Positions 41,403 to 56,436 of a stretch of DNA of 64,000 bases are shown in pieces. Where the stretch lies: positions 24,623,084 to 24,687,083 of the forward strand of contig OX328098.1 in NCBI GenBank assembly GCA_946811185.2, written 5' to 3'. The notes under the pieces are model-generated. The model did no database searches. It was not told where the DNA came from and saw only the letters and a program-made list of their open reading frames with translations. The position numbers and the translations under genes were made by a program. Source of the DNA: Hippopus hippopus. Taxonomy: Eukaryota > Mollusca > Bivalvia > Cardiida > Cardiidae. Numbering within the stretch: position 1 is the first letter of the stretch; each line of letters opens with the position of its first letter.

Positions 41403-43811
41403 TAGAGCTGTCACTGAATGTGACTTAATACCCCCGCCAGCGCTTTGACAGAAACAGGCAATTTAACAAGAAATTTTATAAGTTCAAGGGGAGATTACCC
41501 TTGAATCATTGGGAGTAGATAATTGAAAAGTGCGTCGTGCACAACTTCAGTATACGATCAATGTATCAACAAACTTTCAATACAATAGCAGCAAAACTGT
41601 AGGAGGAGTTCGCGACACAAAATTACTAGTATTTTGTACACAGACGGACACACGGACACACGGACAGACACACGGACGGACGGACAGACAGGCTGATTCC
41701 AGTATACCCCCGAAAACATTCGTTTTGCGGGGGTATAATAATGTAATTAAAATGGTTGATAAATATTGATCCACGTTTTACAGTTAACACTCTAACAAAC
41801 AATAATAAGAAAAAGAAACAGAGTTACTACTCTAATCTTTCAAGCGCTAAGTCATAAGAAGGTACGTCTAAATATTTTATTTTTTTGCTCTTTTTGTTCC
41901 CAAATATAAAGCAGACAGTGAAGATCATAGATCATACTGCACGTTCTGTACATTCTGATCTTGATCTACGCTGTCCATAGAAGCCGTCGTTTTGCTTATA
42001 ACGCTGAGAGGGTTAGTATCATCCGTTTTAGTCCGATCTTGAATTACAACAAAAATAAAATATGCTTAACGCTTTAAAGGCTAACTAACTATCTAGACTG
42101 AATTCTACACAGCTATACTAATTAACGAAATTGTCAAAACCACAATAAAGAAGAATTTTGAATAAAAAATGAATAGATGCTACAGTAACACTGAAACGGT
42201 AAAAAATATACAATGAGTCATGCTCTATGAAATGGGGGTTTAACCTCTGACTACACAATTCCGACTTTTAACGAACCCGAGAAAGACGCCTTTTGAAAAA
42301 CTTTGAGAAAAAAGAAAATGCTGCTAACCAGTATTTTTTTCTTTTCATACAATTTTTTCTTCCCTTCCCCCCAAAAAATTTAAGTTTTAGTCACATTAAT
42401 TTTATCCTATGCAAATGCTTCAATTTGCATAGTATAAAATTTAGTCGTTTGATAAAGACTGAAATACATCTTCAAAAAGTATAGACCATGTCAGTCTGCG
42501 CAATTCGCGCAAACTTGCCTGGGTCGAAAGGTTTTGCTATCCATAATTTTTGCACGTCAAAGGACCATTCTACTTCGTCCAGTTTTTTTTAGTAATGCTC
42601 TATGAAAGGGGAACTAAATGCATCTGCAAAAAGTATCGACCAATATCATCATGCATAGTTCGCTGCTATTGGTAAATTTTCTGCAAGTCCAAGAACCAGT
42701 CTACTTCATGATTTTGTCGGTTTTCAGACAAAATGAATTTCATGGATCTACAGTTATGTGATGTCTTGCTTGGTACAATGCATTGCGGTGTTGCATTAAA
42801 CCCCCTATCGCTAGAGCATGTCTAATTCGTTTAACCTTATTTCCCAATTGACAATATTTTTTTTCAGTATTTTCATAATAAACATTGATTGATATAATTG
42901 TGTTTTACGCTGCTCTCAATATTATTACCAGCAAGTAACCAGCATTTTCTCCCATAATTCCCATCTTTTGAGACATAATACTGGCTTAAAACACGCGAAA
43001 AGGGGCATTCGGACATTCGCGTAAAGTGTCGTCTCGGATCAGCCTGCGCAGTCCGCGCAGGCTAATCCGAGACGGCACTTTACGACTACATCAGATTTTG
43101 TGCTATAGTAGACTTGCGCAAAACAGAAAATTACATAAAAACGGAAAGTGTCGTTTCGGATTAGTCTGCGCGGACTGCGCAGGCAGATCCGAGACTACAC
43201 TTTACGCAAATGTCCGAATCCCACTTTTCGCGTGTTGCAAGCCATTTGTCCCCTGCGAATGCTTTCAATTTCGACAGGTAAAGAGTTTGTTTTAAATCAT
43301 TTTTAAAAAAGGCAGTACCCAAAATGAAAAAAAAAATCATAGTAACTTAACTCTTTACCAAAGAACAAAATTCTAGATTATTAAATAGCTTAAGCCCCAG
43401 AAGACGATAAAAAAAATAGTGTTAAGATCATGAAAATTGTCTTTGGAAAAGTAGAAAACATTGTGGGAGTAGGAGAAAATGCTGGTTACCACAATTCTTT
43501 TCCTAGAATGTTTCCAAAAGTCTTCATACTAAGGGTCATTTAAAGTCATTTGAAGTGTTTGGCAGAGGGTTAATTCATTGATTTATTTCCTGAGGAAGTC
43601 ACAGATACATCTAAAGCTATTTCTACAGATAATGATGGAATAGATAAACAGAAAATCACATAGAAAACACAAACTAGGTACGGGGGGGGGAGTGTCTTTG
43701 GGGTTGCTAATTGTTATAAAACCTCTTCAAAATCCAGATTTGTGAAAGGCTAATAGATAAAGTTGAAAATACAAAAGCTATAATAACAACGATTTCTAGT
43801 GTCAACCTTTC

Positions 43812-43860
<49 letters not shown>

Positions 43861-46800
43861 ACTGTGTCAATGAAAAAATGTACATTTAAGAGTATCTTGA
43901 GAAAATATTTCGTATTATTATTTTTTTCGTCTAAAACATATCTAACTCTCGCTTACGTACAGGATAAACAGCAGTGTGACCAATACTGCAATTTTCAGCA
44001 ATGTATTTCAGCCATACTCTGGGAAACGAGGTTAAATGCATCTCCGTGGTGTATTAAACCCTTTTTCACATAGCACAGTGCATTTGTAAACTGACTAGAT
44101 TAGATTATCTTCTTGTTATCTCCTTATTGGAAGAAAGATCAATTCACTCAGTGTGTGACTCTTTTTGCTGCCAAAGAAAGAATAATAACCAGCTTGCTTT
44201 CCGGATGTGGAAACAGATTTCTTCTGCAATGAACATTTTGGTCAAAAGTTACGAGTACAAAACCAATTGATGTAGATCCAAGGATCAGACTGCAAAGGGT
44301 AAGCACCTCGTTATTTACACCATTTGCTCAAGCTTATTTGTATACCAATTCTGATGGACGTTTCGAAAATTGTGAAATCTATTTTTAACCTTTATTCTGC
44401 TAAATAAATGAAATGAAACTTTCAAGCTGATAGTAAAACCCCAAATGTTACTATTTCAAATATATATTCTAGGAAAAAATATCTCTGTATCGGACATTGT
44501 AGATCCAAGATCAGACTGCAAGTTCTGTGCAGTCTGATCTTGATCTACACTGTCCGGAAAAGGTCAGTGAGTCGCGCTTAGCAGCCTAAGGGTTAATAGA
44601 ACGTACTCTTTTATAAGGCAGTTAGTTTTTAAACTGGCCATGATGATCTGATGACTGGGCTGCACATTCGGGTGCAAACTGATATATATCTACAATATCT
44701 ACAAATGCTTACTTTGTCTTCAACTGCGATGGAAGGATTGCAAATTTAGAAACTCTAAATTTGGTTAGAAGACGAAGTCATAATATAGTCAGTTTCTAAA
44801 CGAAATATTATATGGTCTGCAACACGCGAAAAGGGGCAATCGGACATTTGCGTAAAGCGTCGCCTCGGATCAGCCTGCGCAGTCCGCGCAGACTGGTCCG
44901 AAACGACACTTTCCGTTTTTATGTAATTTTTTGTTTTGCGCAAGTCTACTGTAGGACAAAATCTAATGTAGTCGTAAAGAGCCGTCTAAATAGACGACAA
45001 TTTCCGCAAATGTCCGAATTCCCATTTTCGCGTGTTGCAAGCTATTATAAGGTTATTTATTTATTAATAGACCGACCAATCAACGTCTAAAAGGTTAGCG
45101 TCCTTACATACTTATGGTAAAACTTTGTTTGATGTATGTCAATCCAAACGAATTATCTTAGATATTGTTTACAATACAATTATGGAACCTATGGCGCCAT
45201 CAATTTTTCGACAAAATATATATCCCCCTTATCTGACCGCATAAGATTACAAAAAATACTCATGGTATTTACTGGGGATAGCATGACCGGAGTATCGATT
45301 GAGCTGGGGAAAATATAGAAAAAAGGTAGGTGCAGGCCCATCGTCTCTTACATTGTCTACAAATACGTCCTTGGTTGCCAACTGCATAACGATTGGTGAA
45401 ATCGAGCTACTGATCTCACCTTTTAGTACTTTGATTTTTCAATAAGGGAAAGATATAATATAGGTGTTCTTAGAATTCAATAAGACATTTAACTGACGTT
45501 AAAATATTCCATCATGGACCAACGAGACTAATGGCAAACTACCACGATAATATCTCATTAGAGTTGGACGATATAGAACATAATTTCAACGGCCCCAGAT
45601 TATCTAGTGAAGATAGTAATCTATTTATTGGTTGCCTCCCCTGTTATATACGTCTTACATGTATGATCAAAGACCGACCATTTGTGCGATATTTACATTA
45701 ACTGGAAGCCTTGCATGCTATTGTCTCAAAGGGCTCGTAGATTGGCAGGTAAGTGTTCATCGTTTTACGGCTTTGAATTGTCGGGTGACTTAAAAGTGAG
45801 AGTACAGTGCACAGAGTTGAAACGAGGAGCCTAACTAAATGTTTAGCGAGATGTTTCTGTCAATAAAATAGATTGCGACTGAGGGATTCCACAAACAACA
45901 AATAACTTCAATCTATAATGGTAGTGGTACACTCGTTTAAAGCCGACGTAATTTAGCTGATCAATATTAATTATGAGTTTTAAGAAAGAAAATTTATGCT
46001 TGCTTCTACGGACACTGTAGATCAATATCAGACAACACGAAACGGGCAACCTGAACTGGGTTCTGAAATGACCGTGCTCTTAAAAAAAATGCGGTCAATA
46101 ACGACCCTGAACAAAGCACTTCTGTTGTTGTTTTTGTTGTTGTTGTTGTTGTTGTTGTTTTCTTTTAACTATAGAGTATGATTCGGTATGTTACCCCCGT
46201 GAATATTAAGTATCAGTAATAATCCTGATGAGTCAAGGTAAGACTGAATATGGTTTTCCGTAAGTCGTGGAAAGTGAAAAAAAAAAAACGTATAAACGTG
46301 AAAGTAAGCTATAAGTATTTCAGGCAGGAATTTTCCAACATCGTCCTGAACAAACCCCACCGCTCTCGCTTCCCCCATCGCCAAAATATGTAGAAAAGTC
46401 CCGAAAAAGCGTTTAGATAATGTACTGTACTTACTCTCTCAAAGTTCTCAAACTTCTTCCTTGTGCTTCCTAGAATTAAAAGTTGAAAAGAAGATCAGTT
46501 AATCACGGTGGTGGCAACAAAATAAATACTGGCATTATACAGTAAGTTACCCTGAATATAAACTGACGCACAAAGCTTTCCCAAACAATCCCGTGTTTAA
46601 AGTACTTGAAGATGACTCTGTTTTGAAAACATTGTCGGAAAAAGGAGAAAATGCTGGTAACCAGCATTTTCTCCTTTTCCCGACGATGTTTTTCTATCGT
46701 ATCAAAATGATTCCAGACCTTTGAGCAGCATGTAACTCGTCGTCTGTAGAAGCTTTCAGTTTGGACAGGACTACAATCTTGTCGTCTAGCAAAGAGTTAG

Positions 46801-49800
46801 TTGTTTATTAGGCAAAACTAGAGCTACATTTAATTAACACTTAAAGCAAATGAATACCCTCTACAGGTGTTTAGATAAAGCAGATCAAAGTTCAAACCTA
46901 ACATAATATTTTTCCAAGTTTTGTCAAAATAATACTTTTTTCGTTTATTTCCTTTTTATTCTAAGGCATCGTTAAACATGAACACATTTTCTTGTATGTA
47001 ATGTAGATGTAGGGATAGTGAGGCACTTACGTCGATGTTGACCGAAATTCTTTTCATCTTCGTTGACCTCTAAATTGTCAAAATATTCATAAAGTTTGTT
47101 TGTCCAGTGACCAGCAGATCGCACGTGTAGCCAAATACTTCCTAGAAACGAAAATATATCAATAGGGAGAATTTTTGTACTGTGTGTAACAAAATAAAAG
47201 CCGAAAAAGGTTAAAACTTTTCCCAACAATGCTGTATTCTAACCCTGAAGAAGACGGCATTTGAAAACTGTGGGAAAAGGAAAAAATGCCGGTAACCAAG
47301 CACTAAGCAAATTTCCAGCGGCCGTATTTGAAAACCATTTTAAGTCCATTTTCAGTCTTATCTTAGCAGATTTTTCTGATTGGCGCAACCATTTAGTTTA
47401 CCCAATCAGAAATTGCGTTACTTTGAAATTTAAAAAAAAAATCTTTGAGTATAAGACCATGAATCTAATTAGGAACGGTAGGTGAAAACGTGCCTAATGT
47501 TTTTGGAGCATCGTAAAACAAAGTACCAATAGCTATCAGTGCTTTAATACACATGTATATACGTTAAAGATCATCATTAAAAGTGCAGCAAAGTAGTCCA
47601 TTGTTTAATATATCTATGCAATGTTATTTTTCCTGACTATTTGAATAATATGGCGTTAAACTATGGCATCGTTCAGGTGAAATTCATGTCTGAAAAGAAG
47701 TCTTCTGTTATAAATAAACATGTAATCACCATCCATTTCCGGGGCGGAGCTTATAGTAAACGGATGCCACTCCTGTTGAGCAATGGCGGGAATTTGGATA
47801 AAGATGTAGTCTCCAGGTTGATATTTGAAGTTCAACGGCCGGGAAATAACTAAATGCGTCACCTGAAACAAATACGAGGTACGAGTATATCTGTTCTACC
47901 TGAAGTTTCATGTCTGTTTTTTTTTTCACATAATACTTTATATTTTATAAAAAACACAAAATAAAATTTTATGGAGATAATAAGCATATAAAAAAAAAAG
48001 GAAAAAAATGGGCCACGCTCTGTAAAAAGGTGGCATAATGGATATGCGAAAATTATCGACCCATCTCAGCCTACGCAATCCGCGCAGGCTGACCTGAGCC
48101 GAAACTTCTCGCTATTCATCTATTTCCTGTATGTCAAGAACCATTCTACCTCACGATTCAGTTTGTTTATAATACTGTGATGCGTTGGTTGCTATGATGC
48201 ATCACGGAGATACATTAAGCCTCTTTTTGCCAGAGCATGGCTCATTAATCTTTTTCACGTGCCAAAATGACGTGAGTGGATACAATCAGGCTTGATCAAG
48301 TATTATACACACAAAATATCAATATCAATGAACTCCGTGATAGAGTAATTTGACAAGATTTCCAAAACCGTGGTAACAGAACCATTTAATCTAACATATC
48401 AAAATTGTGTTATTTTGAAATAAGTAAATTGTTTGGAATTAGACTATAAATATAATTTTCAATGCTTCAAATATAAGGTCTCATTTCTGTACGAAGTAAG
48501 TACAACATAATGTATCTTACAAACCTTGGATGGTAGCAGGTTGACCTCTTCGATGTAAGTGTCTCCATATCTCGCCATTTTAATCAGTTTTGAACGGAAG
48601 ACTTTTTCCAGGATAAATATGGCTCCAGGTCCTACGAACCATTTCCAGAAATGGGGTCCGTGCAAGAGAAGTAAAATCCAGAAGACCACGTACAGCATGT
48701 GTGTCCAGTAGAACACCTAATCAAACATAGAGGATAAATTTTTTAACTCTGAACCAAACGACAAAATTTTAGACACGTCCAAACACAAAGCATATGCAGA
48801 TGATGCTGCTCAAAAAATGCAAGTAGTCCGTTACTGGTTAGAAAACATTGTAGGATTCAGAACCTATAGGCCACGTGTTCGATCCTCACTCGAAGCACTG
48901 GGATTATCGTAGAAGGTTCTTTTTGCAAGACTCTCTGGAGTCCCAACCTAGCGCTGGTGAAACCTATGAACAAGCAAGCTACCGGTATGATCTAACTGAA
49001 AATTTCTTTTATACCAGTAGCTGCGTAAAATGTCATTCCATATAAAGATCCTGAGGAAAACGGCTGTTAAAATAAAAGTGAGAACTGTATTTAACAAAAC
49101 CTGATCAGACGGGTTAACTCTTTACGCAACATTGCCGTTTCTGAACGGTCCTGAAGAAGAAGGTATGTAAAAACTTTATGTGAAAAGCAGAAAATGCTAC
49201 ATTTTTCTTCCTTATCAAATACAAGGTCATCTTAGCCACAGTTTACTTATCGTGTGCCTATACTTTCCATTTGGACACGACTTCAATTTGGTCATCAGGT
49301 AAAGATATAGGTGACATAGCAGACCTTATAGATCCTATCTATTTATCATTCCTTTGGTTGCAGGGTAGTCGGAAATAGATTTGGTACACGAAATTTGCTT
49401 CCTTCCCACATCACTTACTCATTATATTGAAATTTTCATTTTGTCACAGACGTATTAATGTCTTACATGTATAAAGATATTCTCATTAAACCTTCTCGGA
49501 CAATACTTTCTTGAAGTTGAACAATCACTTAAAATACGCTCCTAAATTATAAAAGAATTGGAACCCAGAGAAATTGGTCTACCAACTTCTGATATATGAA
49601 GTTATATGGTATTTTGTGTAATGTTAAAATAAAGTTAAGAGAAATTGACTTTTTCTGATTTAACTTTTCTAGAATATAGCTCTGTAGTATTTACTGTGGG
49701 AGAAAGTAGTGTATGAGTAAAGACTCGGCATCTTACAACAGATGTTTTGGATTCGAATCCTCTTACAGGCGGAGCTAACCTTTCGAACAATCCATTTCAT

Positions 49801-52800
49801 GGCGAGAGCACTAGTTTAATCTCGAACAAGAAATGATAAAGTGTACTTGATCTGAATTGTGAGATTTTGTTTCACAATCCGTTTGATAGGTTTAAGCTAG
49901 TGTTGAGTTCAACGACTACATGTAGACGTTTAAGCAATTTATTTCATCTTTAAGATTAACAGAACATAAAACCAAATGTCTCACCTGGAAATGTCCACCA
50001 CGTCTAACGAAAGGCAGCGAGCAGATAACCATGATGACCAATACAATATCCAATAACCAGCCTGTAATGAAGGCACTGGCACCAACAAAACCTACTCCTG
50101 CTTTGACCGTAAATAACACCTCCCACATCTCCAGAACGCCATCTCCTCCCACCACGGCTGGAAAACAAATATTCATTCAGTGATCAATATAGTCCGTCGA
50201 TGTTCAAGTTCAACTTCCAGTTTCAGTGTTCATCTCTGAAATTTCGAAGAGTCTACAACCATAAATATGAAGCATCTCTTGAGTTTTTTTCTGTGTTTGT
50301 TTTTTTTTTTAATCAGTCCATGTAGTGCTTCGTGAACTTGATTATATTTTTTTGCTACATTTCCTCAAATTATTGGATTTAGAAAATTTTCCTCAACACT
50401 GAGGCCAAATAGAATTGAGATGAAGGTCCTACCTGCATTTCCAATGTGAGCAAGAGAGTGTACCAAACTGAATCCAGCAATTGCGAAGCCAGTCAGCTTA
50501 TGGAACATAATATGTTGATCTAATGGAAGCACGTGATTCAGCTTTGTCATACGCAGGAACGTCAAACATTTTCGCAACATCAATACAAGTACCCACATGC
50601 AATTGAAATTCAAACACAGTCCACAGCCTCTTGCCGCCTAGAAATGATGAAGGAGATTACTGAGTTCAGCAAGTTTAACATTTTGTTTATTTCAAATCAA
50701 CAGATATAACACAAGAATATAATTTTTAACAGTTACAATTAAAATTTCATCTTTGATTTCAGGTGAGCATGGTTCGGAACGAAATAAGACGGAGATAAAA
50801 TTCACAATTCATTCCTCGTGATTCCGTGAAACAGTCTGTAAGGTTAGTAATGTCGGCAAATTTTCCATACGTTATATTCCAACACTGGTGTTATTCTAAT
50901 TTTAGAACTAGGTGTTTTTAAGTGATAGGTCATTAGGAACTTTAGTTTTAACCTTTACGACACGTGTATACATATCAAATGGAATGTTTGACTACATGTT
51001 CTAAACTGTTAAAGTTTGTTCGGATTAATGTGCGGTTCATTTATCTAACGATATATAGAGGGAAATCATTTTTACAATCCCATATTTTTCGTGCGTCTTT
51101 TACCGTCTTACTAAATTTGAATAACAGAAGATTTCAGAAGATTTTATAAGTAAGGCAAAGCGTAGATCTGAGTAATTTTATGAAATTTAAGTATGCTCGT
51201 TTTGAGAAGGTTTCCCCCCCCCCCACACCCCTCTTTCAGTGGTGGCTTCTCTTTTCTTCAAGCACCAGGTATGTCCCCGCAGCTTTCCATATATAGGTAA
51301 ATCACGGAAAAACTTGTCGCCGCAATATGCCAGAATGAGGCGTAATACACTATGTTCACCAGCATACAAACAAACAAACACAACAGCGCAATCTTTTTAT
51401 TGGATATCAATCCATAAAGTGCTGCAACCGACTGAAGTTTTTTTTAATGCAGACAATGTAGATCAAGATCAGACTGCACAGAACGTGCAGTCTGATCTTG
51501 AATCTACACTGTCCGCTACTTTGGCACATATTCTGCCAAAACAATAACTAAATATAACAATATTTTGGATGTTTGTCCTGATCCAAAAGGTCCATTTCAG
51601 TAATTCAGCGCTCTAAGGGTCAATCTACACCAAAGGTCATGAGATGAATACATGAATTTTGCTTGTAAATTCTTAACTTTGTAAAGTATTGAAAAGGATG
51701 ACAACGTGCGACTACCAATATAAACGGGAGAAAAGCAAAACAATCCAGTAACAAAGTACCTGTATCCACTCGTTAGAGTCCCGGTATTGGAACACAGCAA
51801 TGATGAACAAGGCGACATTCACAAGGATATAGAGGATAAGGTAGATCACTTTTCTCAGGTTGTTTCGATGATATTCAGCCGATAGATACCGGTGAGATAG
51901 GTATTTGTTCTTCCCTTTGTCAGGCGGTTTTAGCCATTGGGCAGCACTGGAATGTAAAAGATGAAATATGAAGAGATTGGCCTGGTTTTTTGTGTCTAAT
52001 GCCAATGTTTTAATACATTCCGACCATAAAACAGTGGTCACTTAACCATACGTTCGGGTGTCTCTTTACCAATACCAATGTACCATTTAAAATTTGTCTG
52101 GTTGCTATCTAATAGCAACCATGTCTAAATTTAGAGAGGAACTACTTCTACGAGGATTGTTTTCACAAATGACAATCGTTAATAAAGAATTTGGCCAGGG
52201 CTGGAACTGAATTTAGAAATGTTATAGGTCACAAAACGTTTCTGGTTACCAAGGTTTTGTGCTTTTTCCACAATGTTTTCAAAAGCCGTCTTCATTGGGA
52301 TTGTCAAACCACGGAATTGCTTGACAAAGTGTTGACAGAATGATACATGGCTGTAACTCGAGTACTTTTTTCGTCATATCCTTAGTATTATTAACATTGA
52401 GAGCAAGTAAACATCAAGAAATGAATAAATAATCCTCATTTTACCTGATTGTGAGATTCTCAATTACTCCTGGGTGTTTCTCCAACTCTTTACGGAGTTC
52501 GTCAAAAGTTATCTCCCCTGATTCATCTTCATCTGCGGCATCGAAAAGGACGTCAGTTAAATCGTCAATGTTGTCGTCAGTTAGAGACAAAGAGCTTTCT
52601 TCCATACAGGCTTTTAACACTTCTTTCAGTTCATCTCTGTCGATACAACCACTCCCTGTAATGGACCAAAAAAAAAATTAATTTGCAAAATTAAGTTTAC
52701 TGTCAACTGCCTTGCTACATATCCCAAGACTGCGTTCAGATCTTTCTTGTCAAGAGCCATATGAACGACTTATTTTATTATACATTCAGAGAAAGTAACA

Positions 52801-55800
52801 CAGCTATTGAATGGCTACACCATTTGGTTTAGCCAATCAGAAACGGTGCTACTTTTAATATTTCGACACTTCCTGAAAATTAGAGGAGCGATGCTTTTAA
52901 GAAATGTTTGGTGAATACAGGCCCTGTTTATGTACTTTCTTGGCATCAAGTAGCTCTGTCAATGCTTGGCCAACACTAAAGGGGGTATTTTTAGCACTGT
53001 AATTACATACCATCAGCATCGTAAACATCAAACAGAAACTGGAGTTTTTGAGCAGGTGTTCCCTTTGTGAGCATGCGCAGACCGTCCATTAGTTCTCCGA
53101 GTTCGATTGTACCACTGTGGTCTTGATCAAACAGCTCGAAAAATCTCTCGGCGAAGAACGACTGTAAAAAAACAAAAAAAAAATAACAGTAAATGGTTGC
53201 AACATGAAACTATTGAAAAATTGACAATACAATGATTTTTCTATTGAAATTTCGTAATCCGATTGCCGGAATTTATGTATTTATTTCGCCGTCAAGGTCT
53301 CTTGGTATGTGCAAATTACTAAAGAAAAACGTGTAATTTGGCAACTAACTTGATAACAAAACTGGTGACTTCTATTATCTTCACTGTTGTCAATCCCAAT
53401 AACATGCATTATATAGCGATAGACGTTTTTTTTTTTTTGTAAATAAGCCACATAGTAATCATACAACAAAATGGCGTCTACTTTACCCTCCTGACACCCA
53501 GTGCTTTCTTGAATTCATCAAGGTCAATCTGTCCATCTGCCCCGGCGATCTCTTTGAACTTCTTTTCGATCCATTCCAACCACTTAGTGTCTTCATCTCT
53601 ATACGTAACAATGAAATCAAAATACATTTTAAATTCTAAACCTCTTGCAAACAATATTTGGTGTCTTGTAGCAGTCCTTTTTTTAAAAAATATTATGGTA
53701 AAAGGATAAAAATTATTGTGAAAACAATTTCTCTTGTTGTAATAATGTTTCCATGTGCATTGTATTTCTGTGACAGTCTTTAAGTAATGTTGACAATCAA
53801 TCTTATCAAAGAACGGTTTCAAAGTTATTCATATACGTGATGAGTTTCAATAACGGTGAATTTTATCTAATCAGTAAACAAACAATTGCTGCTATCGCCA
53901 TATATTTTTAGTGAAGAAAAAAATAACAAAAACTTTATATTGAAATGTAGTGATAGGGGAAAAACTTAAGGTGTGGTTATCCATGTCTAGTTCATTTTCA
54001 CATTTCATTTTCTTTTTAAACATATTCATTTGTAACATTCTTACATGGTTCATACAATAAGACAGTTACAATATACATAAATGATAAAGAATTCCATTTT
54101 CCTTACTAGTACAAATTCTGTATTCAAAACTATCATCTGGGTTCGCCTGATGGGTCTGTTATATTTTAAGGCAAAATTAAACAAATGATTCTAGACTGAA
54201 TTATATGTATCTTAAAGAAAGATGGAAGCTTTAAGTACCGTACTTAAAATTGCAATTAACTGAAAATTGAGTCTGTCAATCAAAATCTTGTTCAAAAGAA
54301 AAGAGTAATGTTTCAGCAGCTGCTAGTCTACATTTGATCTGTGAAAGTAAAATATTAAATTCAGCTTGGTAGTATGAAACAAAAGAGTATTAATATGCTA
54401 TATTATATGAACATAGAACAAAACATAGCATTATTGTAACAGAAAACATGTTAGTGGTATTGTAACAGTATATGCAGATTACGAATGATTAATCGCACAT
54501 GGAAGTTAGTTATTACGTCATAAATAAGATAGTCAATGCTTATTAAATGAAGTTGAGGTATTCTTGATACCAAAAATAAAAATATTACGAAAAAATCAAA
54601 CCAGAAAAACGATAGTATTGTCCTAAAATGTTTGTGATACAAAGAAAATGATGAATGTATGCACAATCAAATTGATGGTCATTTATGTTATGGATAGAAA
54701 AATATAGATGGTCTGAAAACACAAACATTTGAAACATGCTCTGAGGAAATGTGGTTAAATGCAGCCGCAAAAGGATCAAACCATGTCAGCCTGCACAGTA
54801 GGCCCCGGCTGACCTAGGTCGAAACTTTTTGTTATGGTCATATTTTCTGCAAAAACACTCTTTTCCCTGAACTCTTTCAGCACCAAATAAATAAGATCAA
54901 CTTCTTTCGACGGCTCTAAATACAATCCATTGAAACTTACAAAGATTTTGATTGTATAAGCTTGACTACACAGGCGGACGGTATAGATCAAAGATACACA
55001 GGCGGACGGTATAGATCAAAGCTCAGACTGCACGTTCTGTGCAGTCTGATCTTGATCTATGCCGTCCGCAAAAGTCACTGTTTTCGCCTATGGCGCCGAA
55101 AGGGTGAAGATTCGCTCGGTTTTTAGACAAGTAGATGTATCAAGATCCCTTTTTACAAAGCGTCAGTCAGAGCATTATAGAGTGTTACAGTAGAAACAAA
55201 ATTAAGGTCGTGTCAGTTTATGACGTTATACAACACTTTCTAAAGACACTTTACAAAACTATGATTTGGATAAAATATAAAATACATTCTATGTTATTAA
55301 AAGACTTATACATTTTACAATTACGATAACATTTTAGAATTGTTGCCCTGTACAGGCATGATAGATCATCTGTGCTTTCGCGCAAAAATGCTGCAAACGT
55401 AACAGTTTTTGTTGTTAGTATATTATTCTATTGAGCCCTGCCCATGTAGTACAAAACACAAGACGATTTTTTTTTTTTTCCTGTTCACAGCAATCCGTCC
55501 AATTTTCCTTGAGCAGAAAAAATTCGGTCCATCGAAAGCAGTAGTCAATCATAAATATTTCCAGGTGTAAATGTAAATGGGGTGTTTTAAAAGTTTTGAA
55601 GATTTTATTTAATTTGACGTTTTTAAGCTGCTTTTAACAGTTTTACAGCCACATTATGGAAACGAATCACTCATTTGTTTTCTCCACTGCTAGACCAGGG
55701 TATTGCAGTTCCTTGTCCATGGTCACTCGAATATTAAAGTATCAAAAGATTTTTTTTAAATGTCTGTCTCTGTTAAAGTATGGACACAGACAATATGATT

Positions 55801-56382
55801 GTGCACTATTAGTTGAAGTAAGTTTATAAAATGGAACAGAAAGCCACTTAGAACTAAAAATCTAAATTAGAAAATGGTGAACAACTCTATAAAGTTGAAC
55901 GACCTTTGAAATCCATTTGTACGCTTGTCGTCAAAAGACTTTCTCATTTACTTTGACGGACAAGAGAGGCAATAAAAGGGATATTCTGGAAATAATCTGC
56001 AAGACTGACGAAATCTGACGATAAAAATTATCTCTGTAATAACAAGCAAACAAATTTGGATTCCAAACGCCTCTGCACAGAAATTTGAAAACTAGTGAAA
56101 CTGTAAAAGAAATATCCATACGTCCAATGTGTTCGAGAAAAAAATGCAGCAACACTGTTCTTGTTCCTGTGACACAAAATATAGGCAAATTAAAATACAA
56201 GAAAACTAAACAATAACATCTCTCAAACTATATGTCTCGTGACGATTTATCATCGTCATTACCAACAAGAAGTGAACTGGTCGTTGCGATCATCTGCATG
56301 TTTTTTGTTGTCAAAAACGAGGTACAGTCAATCTTCAGTTTATCAGTAGAATTTAAGAAAATATAGTTTTATTAAATCTCTC

Positions 56383-56436
<54 letters not shown>

